From Chitinophaga filiformis (GTDB taxonomy: Bacteria > Bacteroidota > Bacteroidia > Chitinophagales > Chitinophagaceae): 64,000 bases of DNA. The stretch is taken from contig NZ_JAKIRP010000001.1 of NCBI RefSeq assembly GCF_021646545.1, positions 620,001-684,000 on the forward strand, written 5' to 3'. How positions within the stretch are numbered: position 1 is the stretch's first letter; every line of letters starts with the position of its first letter. Under the pieces are notes generated by a model that was not told the DNA's origin, made no database searches, and was given only the letters and a program-made list of their open reading frames with translations. Positions 27,001 to 34,756 of this stretch are shown here, piece after piece. Made by a program: the position numbers and the translations under genes.

Positions 27001-27776
27001 GGATCGAGCACACGCAGGAAGGGCTTGCCCTCCATGTAGGAGAAAGTGAACTTCCCTTCCAGGTCATCATCAAGTGAATAACCGTATAAGGACAGGAGTT
27101 TATTCTTTTCTTTATCCCAGTTACGTAATGTATCAAAATAATATGGCCCCTGACTGTTCAGCAAATGCACAAAAAGGGCTGTCTTGTGTTTACACAGGGC
27201 ATGTTCTGTTTCATCACAGGTGCAATGTGTATCAAAAAAGCGCTCTTCGTTCCGCTGTATGATCAATGGGTAATCCTGTCCTTCATATTTGAGGGTCGCT
27301 TCTACTTTTTCATCTTTCGCAGAAGTGATCTTGAAGCTCTTTGCAGATTTGGCTATTTTCTCCGCTTCCGTGAATATCTCATTGGAAGTGAGCAGTTTGA
27401 GCGATTTCAAGTCTATGAACTTCATTTTCACCAGCGTATGCTGCTGGTTATACTGCGTATCATAGCTTTCAAAGTGATTTTTATCGAGCATTTCCTGCAA
27501 CTGGAACATAGCAGCAGCTTCGTGCCGGCAGATGTCTCCCAGGTTGTAGGGACACTGGCAACGGACAGACATAATGCCCGTTTCGTGATACTTGTTGATG
27601 GAAACGCGATAATAATTTGCATGGGTATCGCTCTTTACCCTGAAAGTGGCTGATTTGAGTATAGGATCAGCTTCTAACAACTCCACACCTCCGGTCGCAA
27701 AGATGCGCTTCCCCCTACGGATCACCTCATCAGTTCCGTTATTATATACATATTTCAGTAGCTGGGGCAGCGACAT
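24033..27776 (-). CDS. SWIM-domain SNF2 family helicase
   Basis: A 1247-aa Swi2/Snf2 ATPase. Two SWIM-type zinc motifs lie in the N-terminal part: [13 protein letters not shown] (about residues 73-85) and [13 protein letters not shown] (about residues 185-197). The C-terminal ~480 residues hold the motor: motif [11 protein letters not shown], motif II DESQ (in place of DEAH/DEAQ), motif III SGTPMQN, and the motif VI region [21 protein letters not shown]. Such proteins translocate on duplex DNA and may remodel DNA-bound proteins or RNA polymerase. It is encoded alone. Confidence 0.93.
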   Translation of the reverse strand: [1247 protein letters not shown]

Positions 27777-27958
27777 AGTTTCAAATTGCCCGCTTTATAA
27801 ACCAGCCGGGTTAAAAGCTAAAATATTTAGCAGCTGATGAAAAGGCAATTCACAAAAGTACGCAGAAAAATCCTAAAAAGCTAGAGCATGAGTAGCCTTA
27901 GCGCTACATTGTATCACTTCCAGAAACAAACACTTTATAAAAAGAATTTATCTTGCAG

Positions 27959-28687
27959 CTATTCCGCAGCCACAAGCTCTCCATCTCTATATATGGGTAG
28001 CACGTTGGCCCCATCAGGTGTGAGACAATACTGAATATCTTTTTCCAGTCCGAATTTCGCCAGGCGTCTGTAGTGAGAAGCCTGCTTCATGATCTCCTGG
28101 ATGTTATCTTTTGATACTTGGTATAAGGTCTCTGCAGCAATGGCAGAATCACAATCTACGGTAAAGTGTTCCCTGATCCGGCTTACTACAGCGCCTGCAA
28201 ACAGGGTATCTTCCATGTTAACACGATCTTTCCAGGCAGCACATCCCAGAATGACCGGTTTACCCTGTGCTACCAGGTAGTCGCACACCGCTGAAAGATT
28301 TGGAAATGAGCCGGTAATGATGGCGATGGCGTCTTTAGCCATATGCAACAGTTTGGTACCATTTGTAGTGGTCAGTACCAGTGTCTTGTCCTGAATAAAT
28401 TCGCGGGGATATTCAAAAGGGGAGTTCCCGTGCAGCAAACCTTCCGCAATCCGTCCGTCCCGTTCACCGGCTGTAATGGCATTGGCCCCCAGCTGTTCGC
28501 CGATGCTGATACATTCCGGTACAGAAGCTACAGGTATCACTCTGGCGGCGCCGTTATACAATACCGTACAAATCGTGGATGTAGCCCTCAACACATCAAT
28601 GATCACCACGATACTGTTCTTCACATCATATAAGTGCAACAATGCCGGTGATAAACATACTTCTAAAGTCGGTTTCTGCTGTTCCAT
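27959..28687 (-). CDS. 2-phosphosulfolactate phosphatase (ComB) family protein
   Basis: A 242-aa protein with the ComB hallmarks IIDVLRATSTI (about residues 29-39), AGERDGRIAEGLLHGNSPFEY, LTTTNGTK and ILGCAAWKDRVNMEDTLFAG. ComB hydrolyses 2-phosphosulfolactate in coenzyme M synthesis in methanogens. Bacteroidota with no coenzyme M also carry it, where it probably serves sulfolactate or sulfonate metabolism (for example in sulfonolipid-related routes); that part is inference. No other sulfonate genes are adjacent. Confidence 0.88.
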   Translation of the reverse strand: MEQQKPTLEVCLSPALLHLYDVKNSIVVIIDVLRATSTICTVLYNGAARVIPVASVPECISIGEQLGANAITAGERDGRIAEGLLHGNSPFEYPREFIQDKTLVLTTTNGTKLLHMAKDAIAIITGSFPNLSAVCDYLVAQGKPVILGCAAWKDRVNMEDTLFAGAVVSRIREHFTVDCDSAIAAETLYQVSKDNIQEIMKQASHYRRLAKFGLEKDIQYCLTPDGANVLPIYRDGELVAAE

Positions 28688-28777
28688 TGTCCTATTTAAA
28701 AATCAGTATGAAGAACAAGGACTGAGTACTGACATACTATCAGTTCTCAATTCCCGGTCCTTCATCCTGATCATTCA

Positions 28778-29251
28778 TTAATCTAATATCACTCTCCACT
28801 TCTCGGTTTCCGCATAGTCTTTAATCACCTTGTTCCGTAACATCAGCAGGTTGGTCATGTATTTGTGCAGGTAAAACCGTTCAAACAATCTGCCCAGCCA
28901 GCCATAAGGTGTTCCGAACTCCATGATGTCAATTGCTACTGTACCATTACCTATCTCTTTAAAATGATGCTCGTGTTTCATATAGGTAAAATCTCCCGCC
29001 ACCATCTCATCACAGAAATACTCAGTTTTACGCATTTCCGTAATACGGGTGGTCAGCTGCCTCACCTTACCCAGGTGTTTGGCCCGCCAGGTTACCGTTT
29101 CATCCAGATCAATCAGACCGTTGGTACGGCCGCTGATCGCTTCTTCCTGCATATGCGCCATACTGCGCTTATGCAGCGTAATGCTCCGGCTCAGGTCAAA
29201 GACCCGCTCCAGCGGAGCATGAATTACGGTTGTGATATGAATTGTAGGCAT
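28778..29251 (-). CDS. SRPBCC-fold ligand-binding protein
   Basis: A 157-aa protein of the START/Bet v1-like SRPBCC superfamily: HITTVIHAPLERVFDLSRSI at the N-terminus and a C-terminal helix KYMTNLLMLRNKVIKDYAE. It resembles the bacterial cell division inhibitor-like SRPBCC group with RAKHLGKVRQLTTRITEM and DFTYMKHEHHF. The ligand is unknown. It is leftward, 34 nt after gcvT and 90 nt before the ComB gene, so a loose operon with gcvT is possible. Confidence 0.75.
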   Translation of the reverse strand: MPTIHITTVIHAPLERVFDLSRSITLHKRSMAHMQEEAISGRTNGLIDLDETVTWRAKHLGKVRQLTTRITEMRKTEYFCDEMVAGDFTYMKHEHHFKEIGNGTVAIDIMEFGTPYGWLGRLFERFYLHKYMTNLLMLRNKVIKDYAETEKWRVILD

Positions 29252-29285
29252 AGAAAAGATATGGTTTTTGCAATTATATGCGAAC

Positions 29286-30374
29286 TTAACTTAAGAATGG
29301 CACCTTTACAACTCTGGCTTTCAATAATTTGTCCCTTACTGCGATAAATATTTCTGAATCCTGGGTAGCAAATGCAGTGTTTACATATCCCAGGCCAACT
29401 GCTTTCTGCAGGGAAGGCGACTGTGTTCCAGAGGTTACTTTGCCTATTACCTGGCCGTCAGCGTCCTTGATCTCGTAGTCGTGACGGGGAATACCTTTAT
29501 CCACCATTTCAAAACCTACCAGCTTCCTGCTTACGCCTGCCGCTTTCTGCTGTTCAAATTTACTGCGGGAAGTGAATTCTTTTGTAAATTTTGTAATCCA
29601 GCCCAATCCTGCTTCCAGTGGGGAAGTAGTATCGTCAATATCGTTACCGTAGAGGCAGAAACCCATTTCCAGGCGAAGCGTATCGCGAGCCCCCAGGCCG
29701 ATTGGTTTCAGCCCTTTAGGTCCGCCTACTTCGAAAATGGCATCCCAGATCTTTTCGGCTACGCCGTCTTTATCTTCAAAATAGATCTCAATACCACCGG
29801 CGCCGGTATAACCGGTAGCACTTACAAGTACATTAGGCACGCCGGCAAATTCGCCCTTGGCAAAAGTGTAATATTTCAGGTTTACCAGTTCGATGCTGGT
29901 CAGCGGCTGCAGTATGCTGGCCGCATTAGGTCCCTGAATAGCCAGCAGGCAGGTCTTGTCGGAAATGTTGTGCATTTCGGCACCCTTCGTATTATGTTTG
30001 CTGATCCAGTCCCAGTCCTTCTCAATGTTGCTGGCATTCACTACCAGCATATATACCTTGTTCTCTTCGATACAATACACCAGCAGGTCATCTACAATAC
30101 CACCCTCGTTGTTAGGCAGACAGCTGTATTGCGCCTTTCCTGCGGTCAGTTTGGAAGCGTCGTTGCTGGTAACCCGCTGGATCAGGTCAAGCGCATTTTC
30201 TCCCTTCAGTATGAATTCACCCATATGGCTCACATCAAACACCCCTGCATTATTCCTGACAGCCAGGTGTTCATCATTAATACCTGTATAGGAAATCGGC
30301 ATGTTATACCCTGCAAAAGGAGCCATCTTAGCGCCCAGCGCTACATGTTTGTGTGTAAATGGTGTGTTCTTCAT
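29286..30374 (-). CDS. gcvT: Aminomethyltransferase, glycine cleavage T protein
   Basis: A 362-aa enzyme that, with tetrahydrofolate, releases ammonia and methylene-THF from aminomethylated H protein. Family features are visible: [19 protein letters not shown] near the N-terminus, ALQGP-like LAIQGPNAA, the [13 protein letters not shown] segment and [17 protein letters not shown] (acidic substrate contact), then [18 protein letters not shown] [21 protein letters not shown]. Full length. The other glycine cleavage genes are not in the window. Confidence 0.96.
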   Translation of the reverse strand: MKNTPFTHKHVALGAKMAPFAGYNMPISYTGINDEHLAVRNNAGVFDVSHMGEFILKGENALDLIQRVTSNDASKLTAGKAQYSCLPNNEGGIVDDLLVYCIEENKVYMLVVNASNIEKDWDWISKHNTKGAEMHNISDKTCLLAIQGPNAASILQPLTSIELVNLKYYTFAKGEFAGVPNVLVSATGYTGAGGIEIYFEDKDGVAEKIWDAIFEVGGPKGLKPIGLGARDTLRLEMGFCLYGNDIDDTTSPLEAGLGWITKFTKEFTSRSKFEQQKAAGVSRKLVGFEMVDKGIPRHDYEIKDADGQVIGKVTSGTQSPSLQKAVGLGYVNTAFATQDSEIFIAVRDKLLKARVVKVPFLS

Positions 30375-30680
30375 AAATTTAATGATCGGTTCTGTTTTGG
30401 GTATGTTTTTAGGTTTAAGTTTTGTTTAAGCCCGGCAAAAATAGGCTGATTTTCCAAATTCGGCGGCCAAATAGTGATTTTGGTGCAATAATTGCCTTCT
30501 GGATTTATGAGCACCGCCAGCGAATCATCCTTACCTGCAACGGTATATGAACAACTTTGAGCATGAAACTGTTATTAGCAATCGACACTTTCATTGCTAA
30601 TCAACCACTTAGATACGTATCTTTGCAAAAAGACCTGGTCTGCCGGCTCTTTCAGTAGACTCTTTAAAAATTCATCAACT
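30375..30680. other. Divergent intergenic region
   Basis: It lies between gcvT (leftward) and the M28 peptidase gene (rightward). It holds the strong rightward promoter at 30594-30625. On the minus strand TATTTTTG (30436-30443) is a possible -7 element for gcvT. Confidence 0.5.
30594..30625 (+). promoter_or_regulatory. Bacteroidota promoter of the M28 peptidase gene
   Basis: TTG at 30594-30596 and TATCTTTG at 30618-30625 are separated by 21 nt, matching the TTG-N19/21-TAnnTTTG consensus. Transcription should start near 30632, about 50 nt before the GTG start at 30681. Confidence 0.8.
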
Positions 30681-32303
30681 GTGAAGCATACCATATGCCT
30701 GTTGGCGCTGTTATTACCCTTTACTCATGAGCTGAATGCCCAAAAGAAAGCAGATCGTACGACGCTGGGGAACCTTCAGGCCCATATTACCTTCCTGGCC
30801 AGCGATAAACTCGAAGGCCGCCGCACAGGCACTCCAGGTGAAAGACTGGCTGCAGAATATATCGCTACGCAGATGAAACTGGCCGGCCTTACCCCAAAGG
30901 GCGACAGCGGCTACCTGCAAACATTCCCCGTAAGCGAAGGCAAGCTGATAGCCACCAGCTCGCATCTGACCGTCAACAAAACCACGCTCACCGCGGGTGA
31001 ACAGTTTGTCCCCCTGCCTTTCAGCGCACAAAAAAGTGCTAAGGGAGATGTATTACGCGATGTGAATGAACCGGACAACATCTGGCTCTTCAATGTACAG
31101 GATTTTGAAATGCAGCCACACGCAGATCCCCTGGAAATATACCGGCAAAATGCCCGCGAAGCGGCCAAAGCCGGCGCTACCGGCGTGATCTTCTACAACG
31201 GCAATGAGAAGCCGCAGGAAGTCCAGAAGTGGCTGTCCGCTACTGTTGATCCGCTCACCATTCCCGTGATGTGGGTGAACAGCGAGACAAGCAAGCTACT
31301 CTCGGATGCTGAAGATCTCCGGATAAACATGCAGGTGAATTTTACCTCCGGCAGACGTACCGGTACTAACGTGGTGGGTTATATAGACAACAAAGCCGCC
31401 AGCACTATTGTGATCGGCGCCCACTTTGATCACCTCGGACATGGGGAAGACCACAATTCACTGGCGCCTAACGATAAGACCATTCATCACGGCGCCGATG
31501 ATAACGCCAGCGGAACCGCGGCCCTGCTGGAACTGGCCCGGATGCTGAAAGCCTCCCGTCTGCACAGATACAATTACCTGTTCGTCGCATTTTCAGGAGA
31601 GGAACTGGGATTATTCGGCTCCAAATACTTTACTGAGCACAGCTCCATTGCTCCCGGCAGTTTCAACTATATGATCAACATGGACATGGTAGGCCGTCTG
31701 GATCCTGCAAAAGGATTACAGGTAGGAGGGATAGGTACCTCGCCCGTATGGCCCACGCTACTGAAACAGGCCATCCCGGCAGAGCTACGTACCACCTACG
31801 ATTCCTCTGGTACAGGACCTTCAGACCATACCTCTTTCTACCGGAAAAATATTCCTGTGCTGTTCTTCTTCACAGGTACACACAGCGACTATCATAAACC
31901 ATCTGATGAAGCAGCTAAGATCAATTATGCAGGGGAATTAAGCGTGATCAAAGTAGTATACGCGCTGGTAGAGAAAACTAACGGTATGGACAAACTGCCC
32001 TTCACCCACACGCGCGACAAACAACCTGCCGCCACCTCCAGCGCCAGGTTCACCGTCACGCTGGGCATCATGCCTGATTATACATGGCAAAAACCAGGGG
32101 TAAGGGTAGACGGTGTGTCAGATAACAAACCGGCCAGTAAAGCAGGTATACTGGCCAATGACGTGATCGTCGAACTCGGATCACATACCATTGTGAACCT
32201 GGAAGATTATATGCAGGCACTTTCAACTTTCAAAAAAGGAGACAAAACTACCGTGAAAGTCAGGAGAGAAGACAGCGAAAAAGTATTTGATGTCCAATTC
32301 TGA
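30681..32303 (+). CDS. M28 family aminopeptidase with PDZ domain
   Basis: About 540 aa. GTG 30681 is chosen because it opens a signal peptide (M/VKHTICLLALLLPFTHELNA) and lies after the promoter; a longer frame from TTG 30594 would begin inside the -33 element. A PA-like insert precedes the di-zinc M28 core: GAHFDHLGHG, GADDNASGTAALLELAR, FSGEELGLFGSK, NMDMVGRL and GPSDHTSFY, which supply metal ligands and the catalytic Glu. A C-terminal PDZ domain (PGVRVDGVSDNKPASKAGI) follows. Probably periplasmic, trimming peptides. Confidence 0.93.
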   Translation: MKHTICLLALLLPFTHELNAQKKADRTTLGNLQAHITFLASDKLEGRRTGTPGERLAAEYIATQMKLAGLTPKGDSGYLQTFPVSEGKLIATSSHLTVNKTTLTAGEQFVPLPFSAQKSAKGDVLRDVNEPDNIWLFNVQDFEMQPHADPLEIYRQNAREAAKAGATGVIFYNGNEKPQEVQKWLSATVDPLTIPVMWVNSETSKLLSDAEDLRINMQVNFTSGRRTGTNVVGYIDNKAASTIVIGAHFDHLGHGEDHNSLAPNDKTIHHGADDNASGTAALLELARMLKASRLHRYNYLFVAFSGEELGLFGSKYFTEHSSIAPGSFNYMINMDMVGRLDPAKGLQVGGIGTSPVWPTLLKQAIPAELRTTYDSSGTGPSDHTSFYRKNIPVLFFFTGTHSDYHKPSDEAAKINYAGELSVIKVVYALVEKTNGMDKLPFTHTRDKQPAATSSARFTVTLGIMPDYTWQKPGVRVDGVSDNKPASKAGILANDVIVELGSHTIVNLEDYMQALSTFKKGDKTTVKVRREDSEKVFDVQF

Positions 32304-32340
32304 TCGTTTTATAATATCTTGCAGCCCTTAATATCGTTGT

Positions 32341-32742
32341 ATGAAGGCTGTTTTGTTCATATTAAGTGCCGCTATCCTTTGCGTTTCGTGTAATCAGGCA
32401 CGTAACAAGGGAGAAGACACTTCTGGTTATGAAATCATTACAGAAAAGAGTTACGTGGTGCGCAATGTGAAACCTGTGAGTGGCGATCCACAGGTAGACT
32501 CCCTGCTGCAACGTAAACAGGAACTGACCGGCTATCTTGAACGTCACGGCTTTGTACGTCATGTGGCCGGTAAAGACAGTCTCCTCTTTCGCCGGAACAA
32601 CAGGCAGGAAGTGCTCATAGAACTACCTCCCCCTGCAAATACACAGGAGGCAAACCTGATCATTGCATTTGATCCGATGAAAAATCCCCTGTTCATCAAT
32701 CTGAAAAAAGACACTACACAGGTGGAACAATATATTAAATAG
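32341..32742 (+). CDS. Hypothetical lipoprotein
   Basis: A 133-aa protein with signal peptide and lipobox ILCVSC (Cys about residue 17). The mature part is charged, without recognised domain. It starts 37 nt after the M28 peptidase stop on the same strand and may be cotranscribed with it. Confidence 0.7.
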   Translation: MKAVLFILSAAILCVSCNQARNKGEDTSGYEIITEKSYVVRNVKPVSGDPQVDSLLQRKQELTGYLERHGFVRHVAGKDSLLFRRNNRQEVLIELPPPANTQEANLIIAFDPMKNPLFINLKKDTTQVEQYIK

Positions 32743-32791
32743 TGAGTATGCCGGGATCACCATAACCGGCTATAATCTTTTAGAACTGGAT

Positions 32792-33478
32792 TTGGAACCT
32801 AAGCAAAACATAAGACTTTGTGTAGATGCGGTAGTATTTGGATACACCGCCAAAGAAAGTATTTCCGTATTACTCATCAAACGCACCATTCCTCCCTTCA
32901 TGCACCGCTGGGCATTACCCGGAGGCTTCGTGATAGACGGTGAAACACTTGAAGAAGCAGTGACCCGTGAGTTGCAAACTGAGGCAGGTGTACACATCAA
33001 CTACCTGGAACAACTTTATACCTTCGGCCAGCCGGAACGTGACCCCAGAGGCAGGATAGTATCCGTAGCCTATTTCGGCCTGGTTAACCCGACCAACTTC
33101 AAACTGGCCGCCAGCTCAGATGCTGAAGACGCTAACTGGTTCGATATCAAAAAACTTCCTGACCTGGCCTTCGACCACTCTGCTATCGTGGAAGCCGCGG
33201 TAAAACGGTTACGCGCCAAGATAAGATATGAGCCTATCGGGTTTGAGCTCCTCGATCAGAAATTCCCTATTTCCGACCTGGAGAAACTCTATGAAACGGT
33301 GCTCGACCGGCCTATCGACCGTCGTAACTTTCAGAAGAAGATCAATCACCTGGGTATTCTTGCCGGACATAATGAAAAACAGAGACACCCTTCTGCCGGC
33401 AGGCCTGCTAAACTATACAGCTTTAACGAGGAACGCTATTTCCAGCTGAAGAAAGAAGGGATCACTTTTGAGATCTGA
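32792..33478 (+). CDS. nrtR: NrtR family Nudix-related transcriptional regulator
   Basis: A 228-aa protein with an N-terminal Nudix-like domain (about 8-140) and a C-terminal winged-helix domain (HNEKQRHPSAGRPAKLYSF), the NrtR layout. The Nudix box reads GGFVIDGETLEEAVTREL-QTEAG; one of the paired catalytic Glu is Thr, as expected for a sensor that binds ADP-ribose rather than cleaving it. TTG at 32792 is the best start in sight. Downstream lie NadM-Nudix and NAMPT genes preceded by two GT-N7-AC palindromes, so it is the likely regulator of NAD salvage here. Confidence 0.85.
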   Translation: MEPKQNIRLCVDAVVFGYTAKESISVLLIKRTIPPFMHRWALPGGFVIDGETLEEAVTRELQTEAGVHINYLEQLYTFGQPERDPRGRIVSVAYFGLVNPTNFKLAASSDAEDANWFDIKKLPDLAFDHSAIVEAAVKRLRAKIRYEPIGFELLDQKFPISDLEKLYETVLDRPIDRRNFQKKINHLGILAGHNEKQRHPSAGRPAKLYSFNEERYFQLKKEGITFEI

Positions 33479-33748
33479 TCATTATCAACGACCATGAGTA
33501 CCCTGCACTGCTGCACATAAAAAGCCCCACCGTAGCGCGGCCAGTGAATATTTGAAATGTTTCTGTTTATTCCGCTCCCAGACTTTTGACTGGATTGGCC
33601 ATAGCTGCTCTCACTGCCTTGTATCCTACTCTCTGCCATGTTATAACCATTCGTTTAAAAATTTTCCGGCGGCTCGAACGCACAGTAGATCATACAAAAT
33701 ATTCATTATCAATACTACTATCATCTTCTCGGTATTTTCAGAACGTTA

Positions 33749-33769
33749 TTTGTGTAATTATTACGGAAA
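33749..33769. promoter_or_regulatory. Imperfect NrtR-type operator
   Basis: TTTGTGTA at 33749-33756 is followed by ATTATTACGGAAA, giving the NrtR core GT-N7-AC (GTAATTATTAC) with degraded right arm. It lies 53 bp upstream of the perfect copy. Confidence 0.5.
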
Positions 33770-33801
33770 ATATTTTGTTTATATGTTTAAACCGCTATAT
33801 A

Positions 33802-33822
33802 TTTGTGTAGAAGTTACACAAA
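33802..33822. promoter_or_regulatory. Perfect NrtR-type operator
   Basis: A 21-bp perfect palindrome: TTTGTGTA (33802-33809), 5-nt spacer, TACACAAA (33815-33822). Its centre is GT-N7-AC, the reported core of NrtR sites. It ends 12 bp before the nadM start codon. Confidence 0.75.
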
Positions 33823-33834
33823 AGCATACTATCA

Positions 33835-34746
33835 ATGACAACGCAAAAGCCGACAGGGGTAATAATCGCAAGGTTCCAGACACCTTCCTTACACGAGGGG
33901 CACTTACAGCTGATCAAAGAAGTAAGATCTAAACACAATCGCCTGATCATTGTACTCGGCGTTAGCCCCATCAAAGGCGGACGTAAAAACCCTTTGGACT
34001 ATTACACCCGCGAGCGGATGCTGAAACAGCTCTTCCCTGATGTGATCGTACTTCCACTCAGCGACCAGGCTTCAGATAAAGTATGGTCCCGCAAACTGGA
34101 TGAATTACTAGGTAACAATCTTGGTAATGAAACATTCATCCTGTATGGTAGCCGCGATAGCTTCATCCCTTTTTATTCCGGCCGCTTCCCAACTGCGGCG
34201 TTACCACCGGTACAGGACTTTAACGCCACGGCACAAAGAGAAGCTGTTTCTGATAAGGTATTTGATACAGAGGAGTTCCGGGCCGGCATTATCTATAGCA
34301 CTTACAATCTTTATCCTAAAGTATACCCTACTGTAGATATCGCATTGTTCCGCAATAACCGCCGTGAATTGCTGCTGGGACGCAAGCCTGCAGAAAATGC
34401 CTGGCGACTCCCTGGTGGTTTTGCTGACCCTGATGATGTCAGCTTTGATGCCGCTGCTGCGAGAGAATTACAGGAAGAATGCGGACAGATAGAAACAGGC
34501 CCGATGCAGTATGAAATGTCTCTGCAAATGGATGACTGGCGCTACCGCTCTGAAGTGGATAAGATCATCACCACCCTTTTCAGTACTGACCTGTTATTTG
34601 GAGAACCTACTGCCGACGATGACCTTGCCGCAATGCGCTGGATCAATGTCAACGCTATAAACGAACTGATAGCACAGGGTGAAATAGTCAGTACACACAT
34701 CCCACTCCTGAAAAAATTAGCTGAAAAATATTCTACTAACGACTAA
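33835..34746 (+). CDS. nadM: Bifunctional NMN adenylyltransferase / Nudix hydrolase (NadM-Nudix)
   Basis: A 303-aa fusion. The N-terminal nucleotidyltransferase (about 1-170) has ARFQTPSLHEGH, the (H/T)xGH ATP site, and LYGSRDSFIP. The C-terminal Nudix domain (about 185-300) has WRLPGGFADPDD...AAARELQEECG. The first domain makes NAD from NMN and ATP; the second in relatives hydrolyses ADP-ribose. The first Glu of the Nudix box is not at its usual place, but the RELxEE part is intact. It is followed 10 nt later by NAMPT, and preceded by NrtR-type operators. Confidence 0.9.
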   Translation: MTTQKPTGVIIARFQTPSLHEGHLQLIKEVRSKHNRLIIVLGVSPIKGGRKNPLDYYTRERMLKQLFPDVIVLPLSDQASDKVWSRKLDELLGNNLGNETFILYGSRDSFIPFYSGRFPTAALPPVQDFNATAQREAVSDKVFDTEEFRAGIIYSTYNLYPKVYPTVDIALFRNNRRELLLGRKPAENAWRLPGGFADPDDVSFDAAAARELQEECGQIETGPMQYEMSLQMDDWRYRSEVDKIITTLFSTDLLFGEPTADDDLAAMRWINVNAINELIAQGEIVSTHIPLLKKLAEKYSTND

Positions 34747-34756
34747 ACGAAGAATC

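Larger units (their letters stand above)
33479..33834 (+). other. Regulatory intergenic region upstream of nadM
   Basis: A 356-nt gap. The right half is AT-rich and holds the two NrtR-type palindromes described separately. Open frames in it are overlapping and lack gene-like composition. No clear terminator of nrtR is seen. Confidence 0.5.

Noticed and set aside
29481..30449. A 322-codon ORF on the plus strand
   Set aside because: It is the complement of gcvT and has no coherent domain.
33552..33932. A 126-codon ORF covering the nadM upstream region
   Set aside because: It overlaps the NrtR-type operators and the nadM start in another frame, and its composition is not protein-like.
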